Assembly: GCA_025667525.1 (NCBI GenBank)
Contig: CM046876.1
Span: forward strand, 82,935,512-82,999,511
From: Glebionis coronaria
Taxonomy: Eukaryota; Streptophyta; Magnoliopsida; Asterales; Asteraceae
Reading direction: 5' to 3'
DNA: 64,000 bases
This document shows positions 1-12,400 of this stretch, piece after piece. Numbering within the stretch: the stretch's first letter is position 1; the number at the start of each line of letters is the position of its first letter. The notes under the pieces were generated by a model. That model searched no databases, had not been told where the DNA came from, and saw only the letters and a list, made by a program, of their open reading frames with translations. The translations under genes and the position numbers were made by a program.

Positions 1-39
1 GTCGGTGAAGACCGTTACATGATATTTAATATCGTACCT

Positions 40-620
40 GTGATTAGGTAGATTCAATTAAGAATCTCCTTGACAGGGTTTCGCGGCAGTACTAGCCGTT
101 CTCTTAACTCGACCGTCTCAAAGCAAGACTGCGAACATAAAGTGAATCAATTGGTTTGACACCCGCTTGATTAAAGTCGTCAATTCAAATTCCTGGAACA
201 AATTTGATTCTTTAAGAATCTTACCATTGTTTCTTTCCAGTTGACACAAGCTTGATTCATAAGAATCTCGCAAGTTACCTACCGTAGCGCTGTTTGATGT
301 TGACGCTAGAAGGATTTCCATTCATCAATGTGAATATTAATGAATATCACTCTAAATGTTCTGGCAAGACCATAAAGATATTGCGTAGAAACCTGAAACG
401 AGTTTGAATCGATAAACAAACAAACCACTATTTCTTTTTAGTTTTTCATATGTTTAATTCATAAGAATCTTACACATGACCTACCGCAGTGCTGTTTGAA
501 GTTAACGCTGGAAGGATTTCCACTCATCATTGTGAATACTAAGTAGTATCAAGTTTGAGTGTTATAGCAATATCGCAAGGATATAGCGTAGGTTTCTCTT
601 GATCTTCATCCGTGTGTCCT
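40..620 (-). repeat. Tandem ~205-bp repeat units in copia 3' region
   Basis: Two or more diverged units are visible. The block around CATAAGAATCT..CCTACCG..GCTGTTTGA..GAAGGATTTCC occurs near 257 and again near 460, with a weaker unit near 50. The same repeat, in the opposite orientation, occupies about 63,580-64,000 with ~200-bp spacing. It lies in the non-coding 3' part of both copia relatives. Its function is unknown. Confidence 0.7.
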
Positions 621-1102
621 AACGAGATTTGATTGATCTCTTGGCTCTATACTCGATTTGTGCACTTTTAGTGGTCGGAGGATGGAGCAGATGCCACCTA
701 TTCAATATCAGCTATCTCGGAGTGAGAAAGTCAATAGAAGTCGTGTTGATCTCCGTGACAATAAAACAAACTTCTTTTGAGAGAAGCCTGAGTCTGTTGG
801 GAAGGGGTTGTGCATTACATCACTGGGTCCATGATGCGTTGTCTTCATGATGTGTTGACCCGGTTTCTGCCTAAGTTGTATGGAGGGCTTCTTTTTTTAC
901 ACCCTTTATCCTTACATTTCTTTTTCATTCTTCAACCCCTTCAATGCTTACCAAGACATCATTACTAGAACTTTGTTATGATTGTTCCAGTGCTAGCATC
1001 AGTACTTAGTCGGTATTTAGCTACGTTCACCTTCTACTCCATCTTTTTTAAGGACTTCTAATAATCTATTGGATTGTCCCTGGGAAGATCCCTCCGGTTC
1101 TG
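621..1102. other. Copia 3' non-coding remainder
   Basis: No credible gene is seen. The last bases (about 1,078-1,102) match, in reverse complement, the sequence near 63,080-63,103 of the right-hand copia element. This stretch is therefore element 3' region up to the solo-LTR insertion point. Confidence 0.6.
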
Positions 1103-1528
1103 TGATAACTAGGTTTTACTTAGTTAAAAAGTTCTTTGTCGTGTGTCTAATCGAATTGATCCTGGTTAACTATGTGACTCAGTCGTCCTTTGGTGAAACA
1201 AATAGTTCTGTCGTTGTAGTAATTAAAAAGTGCAAAGACGTAAATGAAAATGACGTTAATTTAAATCTAAATCTATCTTAAAATAAATGACAACAAATTA
1301 AAAGCGTGACGAAAATTTAAAGGCACTAAGAGTAAATAACGCAAACTTAAAACTATCTAAGGCAAACTTAAAACGCAACTAAAACTTAAACTAAGGCAAG
1401 GCTAAAATAAATCTAAGGCAATTAAACTAAAAGTGCGACTAAGTAAAAAGGCGAGAAAAATAAAGCTTGAAAATTAAAAACAGAAAGTTAAAAACTGAAA
1501 CTAAAAAGAACCTGAAAACAGCTCATCC

Positions 1529-2220
1529 GGAATAATCCTTCGTTCGGAATAATCACTCATCCGGAATGTCACCTTCGTTCGGAATGATTCTTCTTCACTC
1601 GGAATATTTACCAAAAACCTTGATCCGGAATAAATTCTTCGTTCGGAATATGTCACTTATCCGGAATAAATCCTTCACTCAGAATATAAACCTTGGTTCG
1701 GAATGTTTTGCTGACCCGGAATAAAGTCTTGACTCGGAATAAATTCCGAATGAACTGAAACTTCTTGATTCGGAAAATGTTTCGAATGAACAATCCCAAA
1801 TCCTACGTTCGGAATATATTCCAAATGAACAGCACTTGATTCGGAACTTTGAATCTTCCGAATGAAGGTGTTGATCCGGAAACATTAATTATTCCGAATA
1901 AAACTCCTTGATCCGGAATATCTTGTATTCCAAATGAAAGACCCTTGATTCGGAATAAATTCCGATTGAAGACCTTGATTCAGAAGACACAGCTTGATTC
2001 GGAATATGTTCCGAATGAACTCTTTGATTCGGAACAATAAATGTTCTGAATGAACAATCCCCAAAATCCTTCACTCGGAATGTTGCTGATCCGGAATATG
2101 TCCTTGATCCAGAATATGTCACTTATTCCGGATGAACGCCCTTTATTAGGAATAATCAACAAACAATCTTCACTCAGAATAATTGGCTTAGCTTGGTTCG
2201 GAATGTCACCTGGGAAACAG
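1529..2220. repeat. Hairpin-forming CGGAAT/TTCCGAA tandem array in the LTR
   Basis: Dozens of short, irregular units alternate GATTCGGAAT or GATCCGGAA with TTCCGAATGAA. Neighbouring units are partly reverse complementary and can fold into many small hairpins. The homologous array in the other LTR is 54,421-54,832 and is shorter. ORFs read through it are low-complexity S/E/R/F/G peptides and are not genes. Confidence 0.8.
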
Positions 2221-2649
2221 TTACAGAAAACGAAGAACAAGGAAGAACAAAATAATACGAATCTAATCAAAACTAATCAAAATCAACCACAAGATTAAAT
2301 CAAACTAATCAATAAACATCTACTAATCATAAGCAAACAATCCAAATCAACAAAACTAACAATAATGATCAAAATAATCAAACCCCACTTTAATCAAATC
2401 AATAAAAACATCAAAAACATAAACATGAACAAATAAGCATAAAGATTAAAGATTAAAGAAAGGTAGATAGGAGATTGACAAGAAAAGTAAAGATTGACAA
2501 GAATTAAAAGGAAACTTACTTGAAATTAAATGTATTTAAGGTGCAAGACAATTAAGGTAAATGACATGTAATTAAATGACAAGGAAAATAAAATGGAAGA
2601 ACTAATTGTCACTATTAGCCAACAAAACGAAATGTAAATCCTAATGTTC

Positions 2650-2657
2650 TATTTATA
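2650..2657 (-). promoter_or_regulatory. LTR TATA box
   Basis: On the minus strand the sequence reads CCTATAAATAGAAC inside the solo LTR. The homologous place in the second LTR (55,291-55,298) is also a TATA element (TATATA). Conservation of position and strand supports this as the LTR promoter. Confidence 0.6.
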
Positions 2658-3132
2658 GGGGAGGATTAGGAGGTGCTTAGGAAGCTTCCTCCCCTCTTTC
2701 TTCTTTCCTTAATTGCGTCATTAAGTCCTTGCTCTTCTTAATTCTTTGTTAATCTTCTTAATTCTTTGACTTTAACGACTTTGTCTCGGGATTTCTTTGA
2801 ACTCGTCTTGTAATTCTTCAATAATTTAGACTTGAGTTCTTCGGCTTTTAGTAAACTTCCGTCTTTTGACTTTTTCTTCGATAAATCTTCAGAATTGGTC
2901 TTGGACTTCCGTTATTTTTGCACTCTTGGCTTCTTGACTTCGGCTTTTGTCTTTTTCTTCGATAAAAGCCCGTGAATGCCCGTGTTTTCTCCACTTTTCA
3001 CCTTTTCGTCCTAAATCACACCAAAAACACAAACCACGCGTAATTCCGACATAAATGACATAAAATACACATTTTGGCTCGGTTATTATTGTAATTAAGT
3101 GGTAAAAAGGATGGGTGTTTACACACCTATCA

Positions 3133-3952
3133 TTCTGGTTGGATCATAGGACTTAAACCTAACCACCCTTTTGACACCAATAACGTCGTGAATTAAAGAT
3201 TTTGTGGGTATTTGATCGTAACCATGAGTGCTTGAGTCTTTAGATCACATTTTAATCACATTTTCTCTCCTATCTCTAATATATAAAATCTTTTGATATT
3301 AGAGATACAAAATTTGATTAAAATATATTTTGAAAAATAGTCTTGAAAAACTTTCGGGAGAAAAATGTGTCAAACTTAGCATGAATTTGGAATGCTCCCC
3401 CTTAAAAATTGATCCAATTGAAATGTCATTACGAGGATATGATCCACATTAAACTTTTGAGGATAGGAGTTGTTGAACACACAATTTTTGAAAGATTTTA
3501 AATATCACTGAAAAATTTTGAAAAAATTGTGTTCAACGCTTTTTGAAAAACTCAATTACATTTTGGCGAAATTTTTTTTCTAAAGCATAAACTTGAGTTC
3601 ATAGACTTTGAATGTCTTGACAAATCCACTCAAGTGTAAGAAGATTTAACTTCTTTTGCTGAGGATAAGCGCACTAACTCGTACACTCCCCCGTGAGTAT
3701 AGATCCGGGTTGCAATCTGAAAGTGATTACCATTGAGTTGAGCTCAAAACGTTGAATGTTTTGTGATAAGCTCAACCCAAGATAGATTTATCTACCCGTT
3801 GTTAGGATAAGTTATCTTTAAAGATACACTTTCCTTTATTTGAAGTGTGAGTTATAGTCTGACATTCAACTATAAGTCGTTTACATGAGCTTAAAAACTT
3901 TGTATGTTTTTAAGGAAAGCTCATGACTGAGAAATTTAAGTTTCCCGTTGTT
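3133..3952 (-). other. Copia 3' non-coding region with polypurine blocks
   Basis: No reading frame is seen. On the minus strand there are purine-rich GGGGGAG blocks (near 3,386-3,396 and 3,682-3,692) and repeated phrases such as GATAACTTATCC..AACAACGGG. The right-hand copia has the same style of region after its pol stop (61,854 onward), with AACAACGGG and GGGGGAG blocks. Confidence 0.6.
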
Positions 3953-5425
3953 GAGGATAAGTTATCAACCATGATCAACTTTCCTTTCTTTGAAGCACGA
4001 GTCACAATCTGAGATAATTGTAAATCATTGAAATGACATGTTTTGAAAAATATTTACAACTTTCATTCGAGCTTTATGTACACACCCGTGTCGTTATTGA
4101 GCGACATTTTTAGGTACGTCCATATTATCGATACTGAAAGACATGCCGAGAAGAATATTTTTGGTAGTTTGAGAGTTTTTCCATTTTTTATTTTGTTTTT
4201 CTATTGATATTTACATTTTATTGTATTTTTTAGTTTTCTCAAGTTTTCGAAAATAATCCAAAATAGATTTTTGTACAACAGAAGAAGCTGACATAGAATA
4301 TACAGAATTGGAACCCTTTGAAGAAGGAGAAGTGGGTTCAGAATCTGTTGTTGTACCTGCAACGACAGAAGAAGAGTTTGCAGAAATACTAGTGTTAGGA
4401 GTAACAAATTCATTGTCTACATTCAGAACACCCGCATTAGTGCTGGAGCAGGTTTCAACACTCTTCTCTATGGGAATCCACTTAAGACCAACATCCTTGA
4501 AGATCCTACCCGTTGGTTTCCATTGAAGACTAGATATAGGAGTAGTTTTCTCTTGCACAACAGAAGACTTCTTTGGAGAGAAACTATGTCCTTTTTTAAT
4601 CCACGTTTCAGATTTGTTGTTATTGCTTTTCTTTGCGACGGGTTTGTATCTCCTTGTTGTCTTATGGGATTCTGTATTCGATCTCCCGTAGTTAAGGATA
4701 AGTTATCATTCGTGATCAACTTTCCTTTCTTTTAGGCACGAGTCACAATCTGAAGTAATTGTAAATCATTGAAATGACATGTTTTGAAAAATATTTACAA
4801 CTTTTATTCGAGCTTTATGTACACACCCGTGTCGTTGTTGAGCGACATTTCTAGGCACGTCCATATTATTGATACTGAAAGACATGTCGAGAAGAAATTT
4901 TTTGGTATTTTGATAGTTTTTCCATTTTTTATTTTGTTTTTTTTATGGATATTTACGTTTTATTATATTTTTGTGTTTTTTCAAGTTTTTCGAAGAAAAT
5001 CCAAAATAGACTTTTGTACAGCAGAAGAAGGTGATATCAAATGTACAGAATTAGAACCTTTGAAGAAGAAGAAGTGGGTTCAGTGCCGCTGTTGAACCTG
5101 CAATGACAGAAGAAGAGTTTACACAAATACTAGTGTTAGGAGTAACAAATTCCTTTTCTACAAGCAAATCATTCGCATTCGTGCTAGCGCAGGTTTCATC
5201 ACTCTTCTCTATTGAAAACACTTAAGACCAACTTCCTTGAAGATCCTACCCATTGGTTTCCACTGAAGACTGGATCTAGGAGTAGTTTTCTCTTGCACAG
5301 TGGAAGACTTCTTTGGAGAGAAACTATGTCCTTTTTGGATCCACGTTTCAGATTTGGTGTGGTTGCTTTTCTTTGCGACGGGCTTGTATCTCCTTGTTGT
5401 CTTATGGTATTCTGTATTCGATCTC
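3953..5425. repeat. Tandem direct duplication, two ~735-bp copies
   Basis: About 3,953-4,689 is repeated at about 4,690-5,425 with small differences. The phrase CACGAGTCACAATCTGA occurs near 4,005 and 4,738, and the WKP(T/M)GRIFK coding words recur at the same spacing. The duplicated block spans the junction between the end of the coiled-coil reading frame and the 3' non-coding region, so the element carries two reading-frame ends. Borders are approximate. Confidence 0.75.
4211..4558 (-). pseudogene. Copia spacer ORF C-terminal end (distal duplicate)
   Basis: This minus-strand frame carries the words EKTTPISSLQWKPTGRIFK, an S/T-rich stretch and the end SILDYFRKLEKTKKYNKM. The WKPTGRIF motif is typical of the spacer that precedes integrase in Asteraceae copia elements (recalled). 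It is a second copy of the 5,209-5,300 sequence made by the ~735-bp duplication. No ribonuclease, protease or integrase motif follows; non-coding sequence comes next instead. It is not expected to be translated as a separate gene. Confidence 0.6.
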
Positions 5426-6456
5426 TGTTCAAAGGAACGAGATTTGACCTCATAGAGGTATTGCAAAATGCAATGGTCATGATTTCCATTATTAATGCCC
5501 TTTTTGCAAGTGGGACATACAAGGAATTTGGGATTCACGAAAGTACTTGTATCCCTTGGTTTTCCAAATCGTTGAGGCGTAGTGTTTGAAACACGACTAT
5601 TCATGGATGCTTTCCAATTCCTAGATTGCTGGTGAGGGATCCTAGGTTTTGGTCGACTACCATTAGGAGTGTGTGGAACTCTAGCGAGATTTGGTGAACT
5701 AGGTTTTGAGTACACGGGTTTGTCTTTCTTAATCTTCCCTTTTTTCTTAGCATCCTCTAGGTTTTGGGTATGAAGTAGGTCCTTTGAACCTACAGATTCC
5801 TTTGTGGACGCGAATGTCACACGTTTTGGAGGAGTCCTAGAAGTTCTAGGTGCATTCACATGGTTGGGTGTAGGAATAGTGTGATTTCTAAATGGAGGAA
5901 CATTGGGTGATATTGATGGTTTTGGAACACTTGGTTGCACATCAGTCTTAGGGGGTAACCTAGATTTTACATGAGAAGAATTGGAGAAAGGAGTCGGTTT
6001 TCCTAAGATAGATGGCTTTGGATACTTGTAGGCATTAGGTTGTCGAACAACAGGTTTCACAACTTTAGGTTCCATAATTTTCCCACCCATTTCGGCAACG
6101 AGTTTTTCAACTCTTCTATCGCTATTTCCTTTTCTTGCAACTGAGCTTTCAAGTCTGTAATTTCCATACTCTTTTCATTCATTTCTCGACACAAGGCGGA
6201 AAGTTTTACTTGCAAGTTATTGTCACTTGGACCTTTTCCGACTTTGTCTTGCAAAGCAAGTTCAAGAGTATGACAATGTTTTTGAAGGAATTCACATCGG
6301 TGTTGAATTAACGGAAAAGCCTTTTTATCAACATTATTGTGTGTTTCAAAATCTCAGTTTCAAGGCGTTCACACTCTTTGACTTGATCAAGATATTTGCA
6401 TGCCACTTCAGAATATTCATCTATATCTGCACAAGATGTAAGAGCAACACACAAAA
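5209..6456 (-). pseudogene. Copia coiled-coil/spacer ORF, distal part
   Basis: The minus-strand frame continues after the gypsy insertion at 6,456 with C-A-D-I-D-E-Y-S-E-V, then a coil (DLKAQLQEKEIAIEELKNSL, near 6,105-6,165) and a one-base frameshift near 6,085. It then runs through a basic P/S-rich stretch (6,090-5,209) with a cysteine cluster (CPTCKKGINNGNHDHC, a C-x2-C-x9-H-x2-C arrangement) and the WKPMGRIFK word. The order coil, basic linker, Cys/His cluster, WKP motif matches the gag-to-integrase spacer of Asteraceae copia polyproteins (recalled). What the spacer does is unknown to me. The frame is closed by stops near 5,209, where the duplication begins. Confidence 0.75.
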
Positions 6457-9450
6457 TGTAAAACCCGCATGCTTTTACCATGAATAGTGCCCTTAAGATC
6501 GTACGTCCTAGATTAAAACTTACCTTATTCAGTATTGATCACATTCATGTGCTATTAATCAAGTAAGTACATACGTGTATAACATGATAAGTATCGTTTA
6601 CGTACGAACTCTTGATAAGCAGTTAATAAGTATTTCACGGGAACATAATTAAATCATGATCACTATTAAAACACGAACTAAAATAATCACGTAAATACAT
6701 ATAATATAATTACGAGCGTTAAGATTACGATAAACGACATGATAAAATAAACAGAAACACTTTAAACACGAACACGTTTAACCACGAACGAACACGAAAC
6801 ATCGGGACACGAGAAAGGTACGGGTACCCCATGTGGGGCCCCCATACCCACGGCACAACAACAAGAAATGGGCTTAGCCCATTGACTTTTACATGAAAGG
6901 GGGGTTATGGTAACTTTTCTTTTCATTTCACTTTTCAAGAAAATAAACATAAAAACCCTAAAAGAGTTTTCTCTCCTCCTCCTTGGTTTCTTTTTGTGCC
7001 GCCACCTATATCAACACCATAGGAGGGTGTTGTTGATTTTTTTGACATTAAAAACAAGTGCTAGAAACCGTGTTTGTTCATCCCCTTTCAAGCTACGTAT
7101 TGGTATATCATTCTAAACCCTTCTTTTTAATTCTTTTTAATCTTTGATTATTTTCATGAACATGTTATTATTATTCTTATTAAAACATGATAATTAAACA
7201 TTGATCTAACATGTTTTAGGGTAAATTAAAATCAAAGAATGATATAAAAGGGTGTTTGTTTTTAGCCGCCTAGCAAAACAAACCCGAGGGGGGTTTGGTT
7301 TGCTTATTGCCGCCACCACCAAGACTATTTTTGGTCTTGGTTGGTGCTTGTGGGACCCACGGCAGCAAGGGGACACACGTACCCCGAGTTTGGCTCGAGG
7401 TACGGTGTCGAGTTCATGCCCGATTCATGGTTCGTTGGTTAAATCATGATTTATGCTACATGTTAATTTTTATGAATTATGAACTTAGGATATAAATTAA
7501 TTAATAACATGAAATATTAATTAAATCATGACTTAGGTTATTTTAATTATTAATTTAGCATGATATTAATTTAACCTAAGTACTTTATGTTATAAGTTAT
7601 AATTAATTAATTATTCAAAACATGCCTATAATTAATTAATTTAGACATGACTTAGGTTATATTATTAATAATAATAATACACATTTTAACCTAAGTATTT
7701 TATTCCATTTTAATTAAAACATGTTATACTTTAATTAAAATGCTTAACCTATAGTTTAATTAAAATACATGAAATAATAATTAAACTATACACTATATCA
7801 TATGACTTAAGAAATAAGCTTATAAACACTTAGACTTATATGTTAGCTTATGTAACCAGCTTAATTCTAATTATGGAAACTTCTATTTATAGAAACTTAA
7901 TTAAATAAGGCAACTAATCTATTAATGGAAACCTTCTATATATGAAAATCTATCTATTTCAGGCAGCTAATCTAATCATGGAAACCTTCTATATATGGAA
8001 ACTTATTTAATTAAGGCAGCTGATCTATTTTTGGAAACTTTCTATTTTTAGAAACTAATCTATTTTTAGCAGTAAATTCTATTTTTGGAAACTTTCTATT
8101 TTTGGAAACTTTCTATTTTTGGAAACTTTCTATTTTTGGAAACTTTCTATTTTTGGTAACTTTCTATTTTTGGAAACTTTCTATTTTTGGAAACTTTCTA
8201 TTTTTGGAAACTTTCTATTTTTGGAAACCTGCTATTTTTGGAAAGTTACTTATTATTACACAGTAAGTATAATAATACATGAAATACCAGTAATACTTAA
8301 TCAGATTAATCAGAATACAAGATAAACACAGTTTAAGGCTTTAAACAGTAAACCATGACCTAAAATATACCAAGTAAGCTAAGATGAGACATAAAACCCA
8401 GTACGTAATCAGTGAATCGATACTTATACACGTGTGTATTCATGTAGCGTTAGTGATCCAGAAGTAGGAGTCTTTCTTCCGTTCATTCACTGGACTTGAG
8501 GTACGGATTCCCGTCCTTTCAGTATGGACATTCTTTCCTTATTAGGATTTTCCCGTATGCAGCCAACTGTTTTCCCCAGTATTTGTTTTATTGTTTTGAA
8601 CTGCTTATGTTTAATTAGCATAATCTATAGCCATATACAAGCATGACCAGTTTCACCTAGTTATGGAGGTACCATAACCATAACATTGGAGGCACCAATG
8701 TTATGACTTCCCCACGGCGGAGTGATTGCTCGTGGCGTCCCTTTCAGTTTTGGCCATATTATTATATCATGTGGGGCGTATGGGTGCATCCTAGTTACAT
8801 GTTTTATTCAGTATTTCATGGTGAATGTGGTGTGTGCCTTGCATCCTTCACAAGGAGTTGATCCCTCCTACCCAAACCAGTATATTAATTAGAGGCATCC
8901 CCTCTAATCAGCATGATGAGGTCACCCCTCCAAGTATTCATGCACGTGACCTTTTCATGACCTATATGGGCTATGGTATATTTATGTTAAAACAGTTTTC
9001 ATAAGATAAACATAAGGCTTTTCAAACTATAAAACCAGTTTTCTCAATACTTAACCAGTCTACTCAGAACTTAGTCTTCCGCTGTTATATGTTACATGCT
9101 TATCCTATTTCATGCTATATTGTATATCCGTGCACTGAGCGTTTTGCTCAGCCGTTACTTTCCTTTCCATGTCCCAAAACGGCAGGTACCCAAGACTCGA
9201 GCATTTGGAGGACATGCATAGGATGGAAGCTGCCATAGACTTCTTCTCCTGTTTCCTTCATATATTTATGCTTGTTTAGTCTTTCATTCAGTTCATTTAC
9301 TTTCTTATGTTTTGGGCTTATGTTTGGGAACCGATGTTTGATTCCGGTTTTCCCTATGGTCATGTATGTTTTACTACATATTACCTTGCATGCTTTGATG
9401 ACACGCCATAATTACGCGTGACATTCCATTTATCAAAATGGGGTGTTACA
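6457..9450 (+). repeat. 5' LTR of the 10.2-kb gypsy element
   Basis: It starts TGTAAAACCCGC and ends GGGGTGTTACA, followed at once by ATTA and the primer binding site. It is 2,994 bp, long for a plant LTR. It carries a 17-bp tandem array (8,085-8,240), an AT-rich middle and a GC-rich stretch near 6,810-6,860. The small ORFs read in it (for example near 7,252-7,449 and on the minus strand near 9,148-9,363) recur in both LTRs and have no recognisable domain. Confidence 0.93.
8085..8240. repeat. 17-bp tandem repeat in 5' LTR
   Basis: The unit TTTCTATTTTTGGAAAC is repeated about nine times nearly perfectly and is preceded by looser units from about 7,880 (GGAAACCTTCTATATATG and relatives). It is present at 15,284-15,440 in the 3' LTR and in a decayed form at about 44,575-44,735 in the related element, so it is an LTR component of the family. 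Confidence 0.9.
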
Positions 9451-12400
9451 ATTATGGTATCAGAGCCAAGGCTTCGATCTGTAGGCTCTAAAACTCGACC
9501 TGTGACTAGTGGGTAGTCACCAGGAGCTTCCTAAGCCAACGATTGTTATTCCACGTATTGATGTTTCAGCGCGTTGTTGTTTTAACCATTATGTTTTCAG
9601 CACCTTTTTGTTTTAGCCATGACGTTTTCAGCACCTTGTTGTTTTCACCATGATGTTTTCACCAGTATCGTCTTATTAATATGGAATGAACAACCGTCAT
9701 CCATACTTAGTTATGTGTCATTGTCTATGCATGATGTTCCTCGTGAACTGTGACGATGTGGACTGACCCCAGTAGTTCATAATTTTCACATAAAAATTTT
9801 TCTGTTAAGTTTGACAATGACTTTTAATTATTATGTTCCATGCATTCATGCATTTATATCATATGTCATCTGTTGCAGGAATTTTGACTAAGTAATGGTT
9901 GGTACAGGACTGGCCCTATTTAGTCGCATGTGCTTTTATCGAAACTTTTAACTTTGGGACCGACCCATAGGCGTCCCCTCGCCATGTCTTTTGTTTTGGA
10001 ACCGACCCATAGGCGTTCCCTCGCACATATAAAGGTTTTATAAACTACATTACGCATTCATGCACTGTTTTTCTTGCATAAAATTTTTCTCATGATTTAA
10101 ATTGGCATAAATTTTTTTTTCATGTCCCATCATAAGTTATTATGTCTTTATGTCAAGTATGCCTTCATACTGTCATGGTTAACTTCAGTTTCATGCTGAT
10201 TATGTTATACACTTCTTTGTAATAGATGGTTTCATGTTTCCTCATGATAATTCCGTCTTCATGTTGATTATGTTTCACGCCTCTTTTGTTATTTACGTTG
10301 TCCTGCAAGACATTGTTAGATCTCTTGAATCATGATTTCATGATAGTCATGGTTGGTTTCCATTGATCATGCTGTCAGGCAAATCATCGTTGAATTTTGT
10401 GTAACCACACTTTAGCGTTTCTCTATGCAACCAGAATGATGTCTATACTAATACTGCCAGGTTATCATGATGGTTTTCCTAACCGTTTAACCGGTTTACT
10501 TTCCTTAAATCATGACAAATGATCGAGCCCATACCGATCATTTCATGTGCATTCCATGCGTACTCCACGTACCGTATTTCATGTGTATTACATGTACCTT
10601 AATCCATGTGTATTCCACTTGCAATACTTCACGAGTATTCGCTAGTCGATTCTAAATCATCTCAGGCGTATGTTCACTTGCTGATACTCTATAAGATTGT
10701 CGATGCCGCTCATAGCTTGGAGATGTTACTGAAGGTTGATGCTGCTGATGTTGGGAGACGCTACGAGATGCTGATGCGGATGTTGTTCACAACCTGGAGA
10801 TCCTAAAAGACGAAGACAAAGGCGTCGGAGCAAAGCAATTGGACGACTTCACCATCAGACGATTCCCATCGATCATTTTCCCTATTTCTTAGTACATGTC
10901 ACACGTCATTCGGCTGTCATTTCAACCATATGAGTGCAAACCGGTACCAACAGGCCACGCAGCTAAATAGTTACATGAGTCACGGTCATGAGAATGACCG
11001 TCATGGAACCGACAGACAAGATGATAGTAACCACTACTATGACAGCAACTATCCTAGAAATCGCAACCGAGGCTCCGGCCACGAACGTGATCAGACATAC
11101 AAATGATCAGTAGTCCAACCGATCCGCCAATTCTGGCATATTAACCTAATATTTGTAGTTCTAATTGTTTCACATCTCGAGACACATATCAAGACACCAG
11201 TTAAGACATATTTCATGCATATAGTTCCAAGACACGAGTCAAGACACATGACTCACCTCCAACTATGGAACATTTCTAAGAAATTCAGGGTACCCTCCAA
11301 GGGTATATCCATTTTGTTGTGCCATGTATTAATCAGGCCACAAGAATTTCAATACCATTACCGGCGCATAAGTGAGAACTGTCACGTTGCCGATGTCACT
11401 TTCATTTCTTTCACCATATTTCATATATTCATGACCATGAAGGACGCCTTTCGTATTCCCACGTATACGAAGGTTTTCCTTCAGCTTAATGATGAGATCC
11501 AAGCTGCTAACGCATTTCCTCGGACAAACACGAGATGAATTTTATCCTAATTATGGACTATGAACATCACACTATGCTACGATTCATAATTATGTACAGT
11601 AATGTTCAGGCTCCTGAATACATTCAGCTTGATTTTCCATCAGGAAAATTCATACAAATTATCTACGCTTACAAGCAGGTTCATTGTTAGCCATGGTCGC
11701 TAATATTTTCTAGCTGTCAGTAAGACACGACTACTTAAGTCCTTTTACGCATAGCCAGTTGATTATTCCAAAGTCTTCCTATACATTCCAGAAGAATCTA
11801 CGAGGAGAAGGATGGTACCATGAGATTATGTGTCGACTACCGTTGACTTAAACAAATCACCATTCATGACCATTATTCTCCTCCACGTATTGACAACATG
11901 TCCAATCGACCTTATAGTGTTAATCACTTTTCCAAGATCGAATTCACGATCATGCTGCCAACAGTGACGAATGAAAAAGCAGGACATGTTCATGACTGTT
12001 ATTCGTTCACGACTCGGTCATGCTAGATTTATGATTTTGAATTAGTCTCATCAATGCTCCAACCGCATTATGGACTAAATAAATTGAGTTTCCATGAACT
12101 CCTAAACAAATTCATCAGTGTTTTCATTGAGGATAACCTGATTTCCTCTAAGCCTAGAGAAGAACAGGAAGACACTATCTGCACTATGTTGCAAATTCTA
12201 TGACAAGAGAAATTCTACCCTGGAAATTTTTTCCAATATCATTTCTGTTTGATTACAGTAACACACTGAATAACATGGGTTTTTATGGTTAATCTTACCA
12301 TGACTCAGCTTATGCGTAAAGGAGAGAACCCTACACTACATTAGCTGTTCTAGGAAATCCTACGCTAGGAGAAGTCTAGATTTAGAGACTCAGAGTTTCG

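Larger units (their letters stand above)
1103..3132 (-). mobile_element. Solo LTR, Ty3/gypsy-type (TGATA...TATCA), TSD TTCTG
   Basis: The unit starts TGATAAC and ends CACCTATCA on the plus strand, so on its own strand it reads TGATAGGTGTG...TTATCA. It is flanked by perfect 5-bp direct repeats TTCTG at 1,098-1,102 and 3,133-3,137. The flanking halves join to match the uninterrupted relative at 63,055-63,103 (reverse complement). Neither a primer binding site nor an internal region adjoins it, so it is a solo LTR of 2,030 bp. It is the same family as the 54,004-55,787 LTR: both ends, the satellite-like middle and the promoter region match. The family is inferred to be Ty3/gypsy from the polypurine tract at the other copy. 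Confidence 0.9.

Noticed and set aside
1679..2270. Minus-strand ORFs of 68-96 codons over the CGGAAT array
   Set aside because: They are low-complexity translations of a tandem repeat, different in each frame, with no conserved counterpart in the second LTR.
7252..7495. Small plus-strand ORFs in the LTR, duplicated at 14,451-14,694
   Set aside because: They are identical only because the LTRs are near-identical; overlapping alternative frames and no homologue in the diverged LTR at 43,194.
8085..8240. Regular short repeats as a CRISPR-like array
   Set aside because: There are no spacers; the 17-bp units are head to tail, inside a plant LTR, and repeated in the other LTR.
9455..9466. TGGTATCAGAGC sites as possible tRNA fragments or genes
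   Set aside because: Each sits directly after an LTR end. They are primer binding sites complementary to tRNA-Met, and no cloverleaf surrounds them.
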